From: Micromussa lordhowensis
Lineage: Eukaryota; Cnidaria; Anthozoa; Scleractinia; Lobophylliidae
Assembly (NCBI GenBank): GCA_964020085.1
Contig: OZ026595.1
Span: forward strand, 14,083,414-14,147,413
DNA: 64,000 nucleotides
Direction: 5' to 3'
Each line of letters starts with the position of its first letter. Within the stretch, counting starts at the first letter, position 1. The notes beneath the pieces are model-generated. The model saw only the letters and a list, made by a program, of their open reading frames with translations, was not told where the DNA came from and did no database searches. The translations under genes and the position numbers were made by a program. This document shows positions 1 to 10,451 of the stretch, one piece after another.

Positions 1-704
1 ACAAAACAGCTGTAATTGTTGGCGTAAAATAAACAAAACAGCTGTAATTGTTGGCGCAAAATAAACAAAACAGCTGTAATTGTTGGCGTAAAATAAACAA
101 AACAGCTGTAATTGTTGGCGCAAAATAGACAAAACAGCTGTCATTGTTGGCGCGAAATGAACACAACAGCTGTAATTGTTGGCGTAAAATAAACAAAACA
201 GCTGTCATTGTTGCCGAGAAATAAACAAAACAGCTGTAATTGTTGGCGAGAAATAAACAAAACAGCTGTCATTGTTGGCGCAAAATAAACAAAACAGCTG
301 TCATTGTTGGCGCGAAATAAACAAAACAGCTGTCATTGTTGGCGCAAAATAAACAAAACAGCTGTAATTGTTGGCGTAAAATAAACAAAACAGCTGTAAT
401 TGTTGGCGCAAAATAAACAAAACAGCTGTAATTGTTGGCGTAAAATAAACAAAACAGCTGTAATTGTTGGCGCGAAATAAACAAAACAGCTGTAATTCTT
501 GGCGTAAAAGAAACAAAACAGCTGTAATTGTTGGCGTAAAATAAACAAAACAGCTGTAGTTGTTGGCGTAAAATAAACAAAACAGCTGTAATTGTTGGCG
601 CAAAATAAACAAAACAGCTGTAATTGTTGCCGTAAAATAAACAAAAGAGCTGTAATTGTTGGCGCGAAATAAACAAAACAGCTGTAATTGTTGGCGAAAA
701 ATAG

Positions 705-750
705 ACAAAACAGCTGTCACTGTTGGCGTAACATTGTTGGCGCAAAATAA
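705..750. repeat. 46-bp junction monomer (type example)
   Basis: This variant repeat joins the first 26 bases of one monomer (ending GGCGTA) to the last 20 of another (beginning ACATTGTTGGCGC), so 18 bp are missing from a two-monomer stretch. It is recognisable by GGCGTAACATTGTTGG. The same junction recurs through the window; in the first 8 kb its GTAAC starts at 728, 1094, 1556 (as ATAAC), 1826, 2224, 2398, 2796, 3258, 3528, 3894, 4260, 4658, 4832, 5230, 5852, 6122, 6488, 7398 and 7764. It is nearly always preceded by the TGTCAT or TGTCACT variant and usually by an AG-class monomer. The shared breakpoint suggests a single 18-bp deletion that later spread by duplication. Confidence 0.95.
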
Positions 751-1814
751 ACAAAACAGCTATAATTGTTGGCGCAAAATAAACAAAACAGCTGTAATTG
801 TTGGCGCGAAATAAACACAACAGCTGTAATTGTTGGCGTAAAATAAACAAAACAGCTGTAATTTTTGGCGTAAAATAAACAAAACAGCTGTAATTGTTGG
901 CGAGAAATAAACAAAACAGCTGTAATTGTTGGCGTAAAATAAACAAAACAGCTGTAATTGTTGGTGAGAAATAAACAAAACAGCTGTAATTGTTGGAGTA
1001 AAATAAACAAAACAGCTGTAATTGTTGGCGTAAAATAAACAAAACAGCTGTAATTGTTGGCGAGAAATAAACAAAACAGCTGTCATTGTTGGCGTAACAT
1101 TGTTGGCGCAAAATAAACAAATCAGCTGTAATTGTTGGCGAGAAATAAACAAAACAGCTGTAATTGTTGGCGCGAAATAAACACAACAGCTGTAATTGTT
1201 GGCGTAAAATAAACAAAACAGCTGTAATTGTTGCCGAGAAATAAACAAAACAGCTGTAATTGTTGGCGAGAAATAAACAAAACAGCTGTCATTGTTGGCG
1301 CAAAATAAACAAAACAGCTGTCATTGTTGGCGCGAAATAAACAAAACAGCTGTCATTGTTGGCGCAAAATAAACAAAACAGCTGTAATTGTTGGCGTAAA
1401 ATAAACAAAACAGCTGTAGTTGTTGGGGCAAAATAAACAAAACAGCTGTAATTGTTGGCGTAAAATAAACAAAACAGCTGTAATTGTTGGCGCGAAATAA
1501 ACACAACAGCTGTAATTGTTGGCGAGAACTAAACAAAACAGCTGTCATTGTTGGCATAACATTGTTGGCGCAAAATAAACAAAACAGCTGTAATTCTTGG
1601 CGTAAAAGAAACAAAACAGCTGTAATTGTTGGCGTAAAATAAACAAAACAGCTGTAATTGTTGGTGTAAAATAAACAAAACAGCTGTAATTGTTGGCGCA
1701 AAATAAACAAAACAGCTGTAATTGTTGCCGTAAAATAAACAAAAGAGCTGTAATTGTTGGCGCGAAATAAACAAAACAGCTGTAATTGTTGGCGAGAAAT
1801 AAACAAAACCGCTG

Positions 1815-2960
1815 TCACTGTTGGCGTAACATTGTTGGCGCAAAATAAACAAAACAGCTATAATTGTTGGCGCAAAATAAACAAAACAGCTGTAGTTGTT
1901 GGCGAGAAATAAACACAACGGCTGTAATTGTTGGCGTAAAATAAACAAAACAGCTGTAATTGTTGGCGAGAAATAAACAAAAGAGCTGTAATTCTTGGCG
2001 TAAAAGAAATAAAACAGCTGTAATTGTTGGCGTAAAATAAACAAAACAGCTGTAATTGTTGGCGTAAAATAAACAAAACAGCTGTAATTGTTGGCGCAAA
2101 ATAAACAAAACAGCTGTAATTGTTGCCGTAAAATAAACAAAAGAGCTGTAATTGTTGGCGCGAAATAAACAAAACAGCTGTAATTGTTGGCGAGAAATAA
2201 ACAAAACAGCTGTCACTGTTGGCGTAACATTGTTGGCCCAAAATAAACAAAACAGCTGTAATTGTTGGCGCAAAATAAACAAAACAGCTGTAATTGTTGC
2301 CGTAAAATAAACAAAAGAGCTGTAATTGTTGGCGCGAAATAAACAAAACAGCTGTAATTGTTGGCGAGAAATAAACAAAACCGCTGTCACTGTTGGCGTA
2401 ACATTGTTGGCGCAAAATAAACAAAACAGCTATAATTGTTGGCGCAAAATAAACAAAACAGCTGTAGTTGTTGGCGAGAAATAAACACAACGGCTGTAAT
2501 TGTTGGCGTAAAATAAACAAAACAGCTGTAATTGTTGGCGAGAAATAAACAAAAGAGCTGTAATTCTTGGCGTAAAAGAAATAAAACAGCTGTAATTGTT
2601 GGCGTAAAATAAACAAAACAGCTGTAATTGTTGGCGTAAAATAAACAAAACAGCTGTAATTGTTGGCGCAAAATAAACAAAACAGCTGTAATTGTTGCCG
2701 TAAAATAAACAAAAGAGCTGTAATTGTTGGCGCGAAATAAACAAAACAGCTGTAATTGTTGGCGAGAAATAAACAAAACAGCTGTCACTGTTGGCGTAAC
2801 ATTGTTGGCCCAAAATAAACAAAACAGCTGTAATTGTTGGCGCAAAATAAACAAAACAGCTGTAATTGTTGGCGCGAAATAAACACAACAGCTGTAATTG
2901 TTGGCGTAAAATAAACAAAACAGCTGTCATTGTTGCCGAGAAATAAACAAAAGAGCTGTA
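1815..2960. repeat. 572-bp tandem duplication
   Basis: Positions from about 1.8 to 2.4 kb recur 572 bp downstream. The anchors are the rare CCGCTGTCACTG at about 1810 and 2382, the CAGCTATAATT monomer at about 1857 and 2429, and the CACAACGGCTG monomer at about 1915 and 2487. 572 equals the sum of two junction spacings, 398 and 174 bp. The same 398/174 arrangement occurs again at 4.6-5.3 kb and 62.2-63.3 kb. Confidence 0.85.
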
Positions 2961-4559
2961 ATTGTTGGCGAGAAATAAACAAAACAGCTGTCATTGTTGG
3001 CGCAAAATAAACAAAACAGCTGTCATTGTTGGCGCGAAATAAACAAAACAGCTGTCATTGTTGGCGCAAAATAAACAAAACAGCTGTAATTGTTGGCGTA
3101 AAATAAACAAAACAGCTGTAATTGTTGGCGCAAAATAAACAAAACAGCTGTAATTGTTGGCGTAAAATAAACAAAACAGCTGTAATTGTTGGCGCGAAAT
3201 AAACAAAACAGCTGTAATTGTTGGCGAGAACTAAACAAAACAGCTGTCATTGTTGGCGTAACATTGTTGGCGCAAAATAAACAAAAGAGCTGTAATTCTT
3301 GGCGTAAAAGAAACAAAACAGCTGTAATTGTTGGCGTAAAATAAACAAAACAGCTGTAGTTGTTGGCGTAAAATAAACAAAACAGCTGTAATTGTTGGCG
3401 CAAAATAAACAAAACAGCTGTAATTGTTGCCGTAAAATAAACAAAAGAGCTGTAATTGTTGGCGCGAAATAAACAAAACAGCTGTAATTGTTGGCGAGAA
3501 ATAGACAAAACAGCTGTCACTGTTGGCGTAACATTGTTGGCGCAAAATAAACATAACAGCTGTAATTGTTGGCGCAAAATAAACAAAACAGCTTTAATTG
3601 TTGGCGCGAAATAAACACAACAGCTGTAATTGTTGGCGTAAAATAAACATAACAGCTGTAATTTTTGGCGTAAAATAAACAAAACAGCTGTAATTGTTGG
3701 CGCAAAATAAACAAAACAGCTGTAATTGTTGGCGCAAAATAAACAAAACAGCTGTAATTGTTGGCGCGAAATAAACACAACAGCTGTAATTGTTGGCGTA
3801 AAATAAACAAAACAGCTGTAATTGTTGGCGTAAAATAAACAAAACAGCTGTAATTGTAAGCGAGAAATAAACAAAACAGCTGTCATTGTTGGCGTAACAT
3901 TGTTGGCGCAAAATAAACAAAACAGCTGTAATTGTTGGCGAGAAATAAACAAAAGAGCTGTAATTGTTGGCGAGAAATAAACAAAACAGCTGTCATTGTT
4001 GGCGCAAAATAAACAAAACAGCTGTCATTGTTGGCGTGAAATAAACAAAACAGCTGTCATTGTTGGCGCAAAATAAACAAAACAGCTGTAATTGTTGGCG
4101 TAAAATAAACAAAACAGCTGTAATTGTTGGCGCAAAATAAACAAAACAGCTGTAATTGTTGGCGTAAAATAAACAAAACAGCTGTAATTGTTGGCGCGAA
4201 ATAAACACAACAGCTGTAATTGTTGGCGAGAACTAAACAAAACAGCTGTCATTGTTGGCGTAACATTGTTGGCGCAAAATAAACAAAACAGCTGTAATTG
4301 TTGGCGTAAAATAAACAAAACAACTGTAATTGTTGGCGAGAAATAAACAAAACAGCTGTAATTGTTGGCGAGAAATAAACAAAACAGCTGTCAATGTTGG
4401 CGCAAAATAAACAAAACAGCTGTCATTGTTGGCGCGAAATAAACAAAACAGCTGTCATTCTTGGCGCAAAATAAACAAAACAGCTGTAATTGTTGGCGTA
4501 AAATAAACAAAACAGCTGTAATTGTTAACGCAAAATAAACAAAACAGCTGTAATTGTTG
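2954..4559. repeat. 1.6-kb block copied at 10452-12057 (offset 7498)
   Basis: The ordered series of monomer variants matches 10452-12057. It includes AGACAAAAC before TGTCACTG, ACATAACAGC, CAGCTTTAATT, AATTTTTGG, the TGTAAGCG monomer (3857 and 11355), CAACTGTAATT and the GTTAAC monomer (about 4525). Differences I saw are single bases, such as TCAATG at 4394 against TCATTG. It contains junction spacings 270, 366 and 366 bp. Confidence 0.85.
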
Positions 4560-5400
4560 CCGTAAAATAAACAAAAGAGCTGTAATTGTTGGCGCGAAAT
4601 AAACAAAACAGCTGTAATTGTTGGCGAGAAATAAACAAAACAGCTGTCACTGTTGGCGTAACATTGTTGGCCCAAAATAAACAAAACAGCTGTAATTGTT
4701 GGCGCAAAATAAACAAAACAGCTGTAATTGTTGCCGTAAAATAAACAAAAGAGCTGTAATTGTTGGCGCGAAATAAACAAAACAGCTGTAATTGTTGGCG
4801 AGAAATAAACAAAACCGCTGTCACTGTTGGCGTAACATTGTTGGCGCAAAATAAACAAAACAGCTATAATTGTTGGCGCAAAATAAACAAAACAGCTGTA
4901 GTTGTTGGCGAGAAATAAACACAACGGCTGTAATTGTTGGCGTAAAATAAACAAAACAGCTGTAATTGTTGGCGAGAAATAAACAAAAGAGCTGTAATTC
5001 TTGGCGTAAAAGAAATAAAACAGCTGTAATTGTTGGCGTAAAATAAACAAAACAGCTGTAATTGTTGGCGTAAAATAAACAAAACAGCTGTAATTGTTGG
5101 CGCAAAATAAACAAAACAGCTGTAATTGTTGCCGTAAAATAAACAAAAGAGCTGTAATTGTTGGCGCGAAATAAACAAAACAGCTGTAATTGTTGGCGAG
5201 AAATAAACAAAACAGCTGTCACTGTTGGCGTAACATTGTTGGCCCAAAATAAACAAAACAGCTGTAATTGTTGGCGCAAAATAAACAAAACAGCTGTAAT
5301 TGTTGGCGCGAAATAAACACAACAGCTGTAATTGTTGGCGTAAAATAAACAAAACAGCTGTCATTGTTGCCGAGAAATAAACAAAACAGCTGTAATTGTT

Positions 5401-5720
5401 GGCGAGAAATAAACAAAACAGCTGTCATTGTTGGCGCAAAATAAACAAAACAGCTGTCATTGTTGGCGCGAAATAAACAAAACAGCTGTCATTGTTGGCG
5501 CAAAATAAACAAAACAGCTGTAATTGTTGGCGTAAAATAAACAAAACAGCTGTAATTGTTGGCGAGAAATAAACAAAACAGCTGTCATTGTTGGCGCAAA
5601 ATAAACAAAACAGCTGTCATTGTTGGCGCGAAATAAACAAAACAGCTGTCATTGTTGGCGCAAAATAAACAAAACAGCTGTAATTGTTGGCGTAAAATAA
5701 ACAAAACAGCTGTAATTGTT
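5401..5720. repeat. 160-bp (five-monomer) tandem duplication
   Basis: The series AG, CA with TCAT, CG with TCAT, CA with TCAT, TA is present at 5401-5560 and again at 5561-5720 with no change that I can see. The equivalent region near 2.97 kb has it once. It contains no 46-bp junction, so it spans whole monomers only. Confidence 0.88.
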
Positions 5721-6670
5721 GGCGCAAAATAAACAAAACAGCTGTAATTGTTGGCGTAAAATAAACAAAACAGCTGTAATTGTTGGCGCGAAATAAACAA
5801 AACAGCTGTAATTGTTGGCGAGAACTAAACAAAACAGCTGTCATTGTTGGCGTAACATTGTTGGCGCAAAATAAACAAAAGAGCTGTAATTCTTGGCGTA
5901 AAAGAAACAAAACAGCTGTAATTGTTGGCGTAAAATAAACAAAACAGCTGTAGTTGTTGGCGTAAAATAAACAAAACAGCTGTAATTGTTGGCGCAAAAT
6001 AAACAAAACAGCTGTAATTGTTGCCGTAAAATAAACAAAAGAGCTGTAATTGTTGGCGCGAAATAAACAAAACAGCTGTAATTGTTGGCGAGAAATAGAC
6101 AAAACAGCTGTCACTGTTGGCGTAACATTGTTGGCGCAAAATAAACAAAACAGCTGTAATTGTTGGCGCAAAATAAACAAAACAGCTTTAATTGTTGGCG
6201 CGAAATAAACACAACAGCTGTAATTGTTGGCGTAAAATAAACATAACAGCTGTAATTTTTGGCGTAAAATAAACAAAACAGCTGTAATTGTTGGCGCAAA
6301 ATAAACAAAACAGCTGTAATTGTTGGCGCAAAATAAACAAAACAGCTGTAATTGTTGGCGCGAAATAAACACAACAGCTGTAATTGTTGGCGTAAAATAA
6401 ACAAAACAGCTGTAATTGTTGGCGTAAAATAAACAAAACAGCTGTAATTGTGGGCGAGAAATAAACAAAACAGCTGTCATTGTTGGCGTAACATTGTTGG
6501 CGCAAAATAAACAAAACAGCTGTAATTGTTGGCGAGAAATAAACAAAAGAGCTGTAATTGTTGGCGAGAAATAAACAAAACAGCTGTCATTGTTGGCGCA
6601 AAATAAACAAAACAGCTGTCATTGTTGGCGTGAAATAAACAAAACAGCTGTCATTGTTGGCGCAAAATAA

Positions 6671-8265
6671 ACAAAACAGCTGTAATTGTTGGCGTAAAAT
6701 AAACAAAACAGCTGTAATTGTTGGCGCAAAATAAACAAAACAGCTGTAATTGTTGGCGTAAAATAAACAAAACAGCTGTAATTGTTGGCGCAAAATAGAC
6801 AAAACAGCTGTCATTGTTGGCGCGAAATGAACACAACAGCTGTAATTGTTGGCGTAAAATAAACAAAACAGCTGTCATTGTTGCCGAGAAATAAACAAAA
6901 CAGCTGTAATTGTTGGCGAGAAATAAACAAAACAGCTGTCATTGTTGGCGCAAAATAAACAAAACAGCTGTCATTGTTGGCGCGAAATAAACAAAACAGC
7001 TGTCATTGTTGGCGCAAAATAAACAAAACAGCTGTAATTGTTGGCGTAAAATAAACAAAACAGCTGTAATTGTTGGCGCAAAATAAACAAAACAGCTGTA
7101 ATTGTTGGCGTAAAATAAACAAAACAGCTGTAATTGTTGGCGCGAAATAAACAAAACAGCTGTAATTCTTGGCGTAAAAGAAACAAAACAGCTGTAATTG
7201 TTGGCGTAAAATAAACAAAACAGCTGTAGTTGTTGGCGTAAAATAAACAAAACAGCTGTAATTGTTGGCGCAAAATAAACAAAACAGCTGTAATTGTTGC
7301 CGTAAAATAAACAAAAGAGCTGTAATTGTTGGCGCGAAATAAACAAAACAGCTGTAATTGTTGGCGAAAAATAGACAAAACAGCTGTCACTGTTGGCGTA
7401 ACATTGTTGGCGCAAAATAAACAAAACAGCTATAATTGTTGGCGCAAAATAAACAAAACAGCTGTAATTGTTGGCGCGAAATAAACACAACAGCTGTAAT
7501 TGTTGGCGTAAAATAAACAAAACAGCTGTAATTTTTGGCGTAAAATAAACAAAACAGCTGTAATTGTTGGCGAGAAATAAACAAAACAGCTGTAATTGTT
7601 GGCGTAAAATAAACAAAACAGCTGTAATTGTTGGTGAGAAATAAACAAAACAGCTGTAATTGTTGGAGTAAAATAAACAAAACAGCTGTAATTGTTGGCG
7701 TAAAATAAACAAAACAGCTGTAATTGTTGGCGAGAAATAAACAAAACAGCTGTCATTGTTGGCGTAACATTGTTGGCGCAAAATAAACAAATCAGCTGTA
7801 ATTGTTGGCGAGAAATAAACAAAACAGCTGTAATTGTTGGCGCGAAATAAACACAACAGCTGTAATTGTTGGCGTAAAATAAACAAAACAGCTGTAATTG
7901 TTGCCGAGAAATAAACAAAACAGCTGTAATTGTTGGCGAGAAATAAACAAAACAGCTGTCATTGTTGGCGCAAAATAAACAAAACAGCTGTCATTGTTGG
8001 CGCGAAATAAACAAAACAGCTGTCATTGTTGGCGCAAAATAAACAAAACAGCTGTAATTGTTGGCGTAAAATAAACAAAACAGCTGTAGTTGTTGGGGCA
8101 AAATAAACAAAACAGCTGTAATTGTTGGCGTAAAATAAACAAAACAGCTGTAATTGTTGGCGCGAAATAAACACAACAGCTGTAATTGTTGGCGAGAACT
8201 AAACAAAACAGCTGTCATTGTTGGCATAACATTGTTGGCGCAAAATAAACAAAACAGCTGTAATT
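6671..8265. repeat. 1.6-kb copy of positions 1-1595 (offset 6670)
   Basis: This stretch matches 1-1595 in every variant I compared. Shared rarities include AATGAACAC at about 167 and 6837, GGCGAAAAATAGAC at 695 and 7365, GGTGAGAAA at 964 and 7634, GGAGTAAAA at 996 and 7666, AAATCAGCTG at 1130 and 7800, GTTGGGGCA at 1424 and 8094, and the ATAAC form of the junction at 1556 and 8226. The match ends at 1595/8265, where one copy has AATTCTTGG and the other AATTGTTGCC. Confidence 0.93.
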
Positions 8266-9235
8266 GTTGCCGTAAAATAAACAAAAGAGCTGTAATTGTT
8301 GGCGCGAAATAAACAAAACAGCTGTAATTGTTGGCGAAAAATAGACAAAACAGCTGTCACTGTTGGCGTAACATTGTTGGCGCAAAATAAACAAAACAGC
8401 TATAATTGTTGGCGCAAAATAAACAAAACAGCTGTAATTGTTGGCGCGAAATAAACACAACAGCTGTAATTGTTGGCGTAAAATAAACAAAACAGCTGTA
8501 ATTTTTGGCGTAAAATAAACAAAACAGCTGTAATTGTTGGCGAGAAATAAACAAAACAGCTGTAATTGTTGGCGTAAAATAAACAAAACAGCTGTAATTG
8601 TTGGTGAGAAATAAACAAAACAGCTGTAATTGTTGGAGTAAAATAAACAAAACAGCTGTAATTGTTGGCGTAAAATAAACAAAACAGCTGTAATTGTTGG
8701 CGAGAAATAAACAAAACAGCTGTCATTGTTGGCGTAACATTGTTGGCGCAAAATAAACAAATCAGCTGTAATTGTTGGCGAGAAATAAACAAAACAGCTG
8801 TAATTGTTGGCGCGAAATAAACACAACAGCTGTAATTGTTGGCGTAAAATAAACAAAACAGCTGTAATTGTTGCCGAGAAATAAACAAAACAGCTGTAAT
8901 TGTTGGCGAGAAATAAACAAAACAGCTGTCATTGTTGGCGCAAAATAAACAAAACAGCTGTCATTGTTGGCGCGAAATAAACAAAACAGCTGTCATTGTT
9001 GGCGCAAAATAAACAAAACAGCTGTAATTGTTGGCGTAAAATAAACAAAACAGCTGTAGTTGTTGGGGCAAAATAAACAAAACAGCTGTAATTGTTGGCG
9101 TAAAATAAACAAAACAGCTGTAATTGTTGGCGCGAAATAAACACAACAGCTGTAATTGTTGGCGAGAACTAAACAAAACAGCTGTCATTGTTGGCATAAC
9201 ATTGTTGGCGCAAAATAAACAAAACAGCTGTAATT
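7261..9235. repeat. 970-bp tandem duplication
   Basis: Positions 7261-8265 recur at 8231-9235. Both copies carry GGCGAAAAATAGAC, GGTGAGAAA, GGAGTAAAA, AAATCAGCTG, GTTGGGGCA and the ATAAC junction. It happened inside the copy of the 1-1595 block, because the ancestral location near 0.6-1.6 kb has the segment once. Downstream of 9236 the sequence resumes the match to 1597 onward at offset 7640, which is 6670 + 970. Confidence 0.92.
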
Positions 9236-9236
9236 C

Positions 9237-10180
9237 TTGGCGTAAAAGAAACAAAACAGCTGTAATTGTTGGCGTAAAATAAACAAAACAGCTGTAATTG
9301 TTGGTGTAAAATAAACAAAACAGCTGTAATTGTTGGCGCAAAATAAACAAAACAGCTGTAATTGTTGCCGTAAAATAAACAAAAGAGCTGTAATTGTTGG
9401 CGCGAAATAAACAAAACAGCTGTAATTGTTGGCGAGAAATAAACAAAACCGCTGTCACTGTTGGCGTAACATTGTTGGCGCAAAATAAACAAAACAGCTA
9501 TAATTGTTGGCGCAAAATAAACAAAACAGCTGTAGTTGTTGGCGAGAAATAAACACAACGGCTGTAATTGTTGGCGTAAAATAAACAAAACAGCTGTAAT
9601 TGTTGGCGAGAAATAAACAAAAGAGCTGTAATTCTTGGCGTAAAAGAAATAAAACAGCTGTAATTGTTGGCGTAAAATAAACAAAACAGCTGTAATTGTT
9701 GGCGTAAAATAAACAAAACAGCTGTAATTGTTGGCGCAAAATAAACAAAACAGCTGTAATTGTTGCCGTAAAATAAACAAAAGAGCTGTAATTGTTAAAG
9801 CGAAATAAACAAAACAGCTGTAATTGTTGGCGAGAAATAAACAAAACAGCTGTCACTGTTGGCGTAACATTGTTGGCCCAAAATAAACAAAACAGCTGTA
9901 ATTGTTGGCGCAAAATAAACAAAACAGCTGTAATTGTTGCCGTAAAATAAACAAAAGAGCTGTAATTGTTGGCGCGAAATAAACAAAACAGCTGTAATTG
10001 TTGGCGAGAAATAAACAAAACCGCTGTCACTGTTGGCGTAACATTGTTGGCGCAAAATAAACAAAACAGCTCTAATTGTTGGCGCAAAATAAACAAAACA
10101 GCTGTAGTTGTTGGCGAGAAATAAACACAACGGCTGTAATTGTTGGCGTAAAATAAACAAAACAGCTGTAATTGTTGGCG
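9237..10180. repeat. 0.94-kb copy of 1597-2540 (offset 7640)
   Basis: This continues the long copy after the 970-bp insertion. It matches 1597-2540 except for a private three-base change at 9797-9799 (GGC to AAA) and CAGCTCTAATT where the other copy has CAGCTATAATT. The match ends at 10181, where a TA-class monomer replaces an AG-class one. Confidence 0.85.
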
Positions 10181-10451
10181 TAAAATAAACAAAACAGCTG
10201 TAATTGTTGGCGCAAAATAAACAAAACAGCTGTAATTGTTGGCGCGAAATAAACACAACAGCTGTAATTGTTGGCGTAAAATAAACAAAACAGCTGTAAT
10301 TGTTGGCGTAAAATAAACAAAACAGCTGTAATTGTTGGCGCAAAATAAACAAAACAGCTGTAATTGTTGGCGCGAAATAAACACAACAGCTGTAATTGTT
10401 GGCGTAAAATAAACAAAACAGCTGTAATTGTTGGCGTAAAATAAACAAAAC
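10181..10451. repeat. Run of near-consensus monomers
   Basis: About 270 bp of plain CA, CG (with CACAAC) and TA class monomers lie between two larger blocks. A short motif of CA, CG-CACAAC, TA, TA repeats about every 128 bp (four monomers), at about 10203, 10331 and onward. There is no 46-bp junction inside it. It may be the most recently expanded local patch here. Confidence 0.7.

Larger units (their letters stand above)
2390..6590. repeat. 2.4-kb internal duplication, offsets 2434 and 2594
   Basis: The stretch at about 2.39-2.99 kb recurs at 4.82-5.43 kb (offset 2434), and 2.99-4.0 kb recurs at 5.59-6.59 kb (offset 2594). The two offsets differ by exactly 160 bp, which is five monomers. 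That difference is explained by the five-monomer duplication at 5401-5720 in the second copy. The pair shows a large duplication followed by a small local expansion. Confidence 0.85.
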
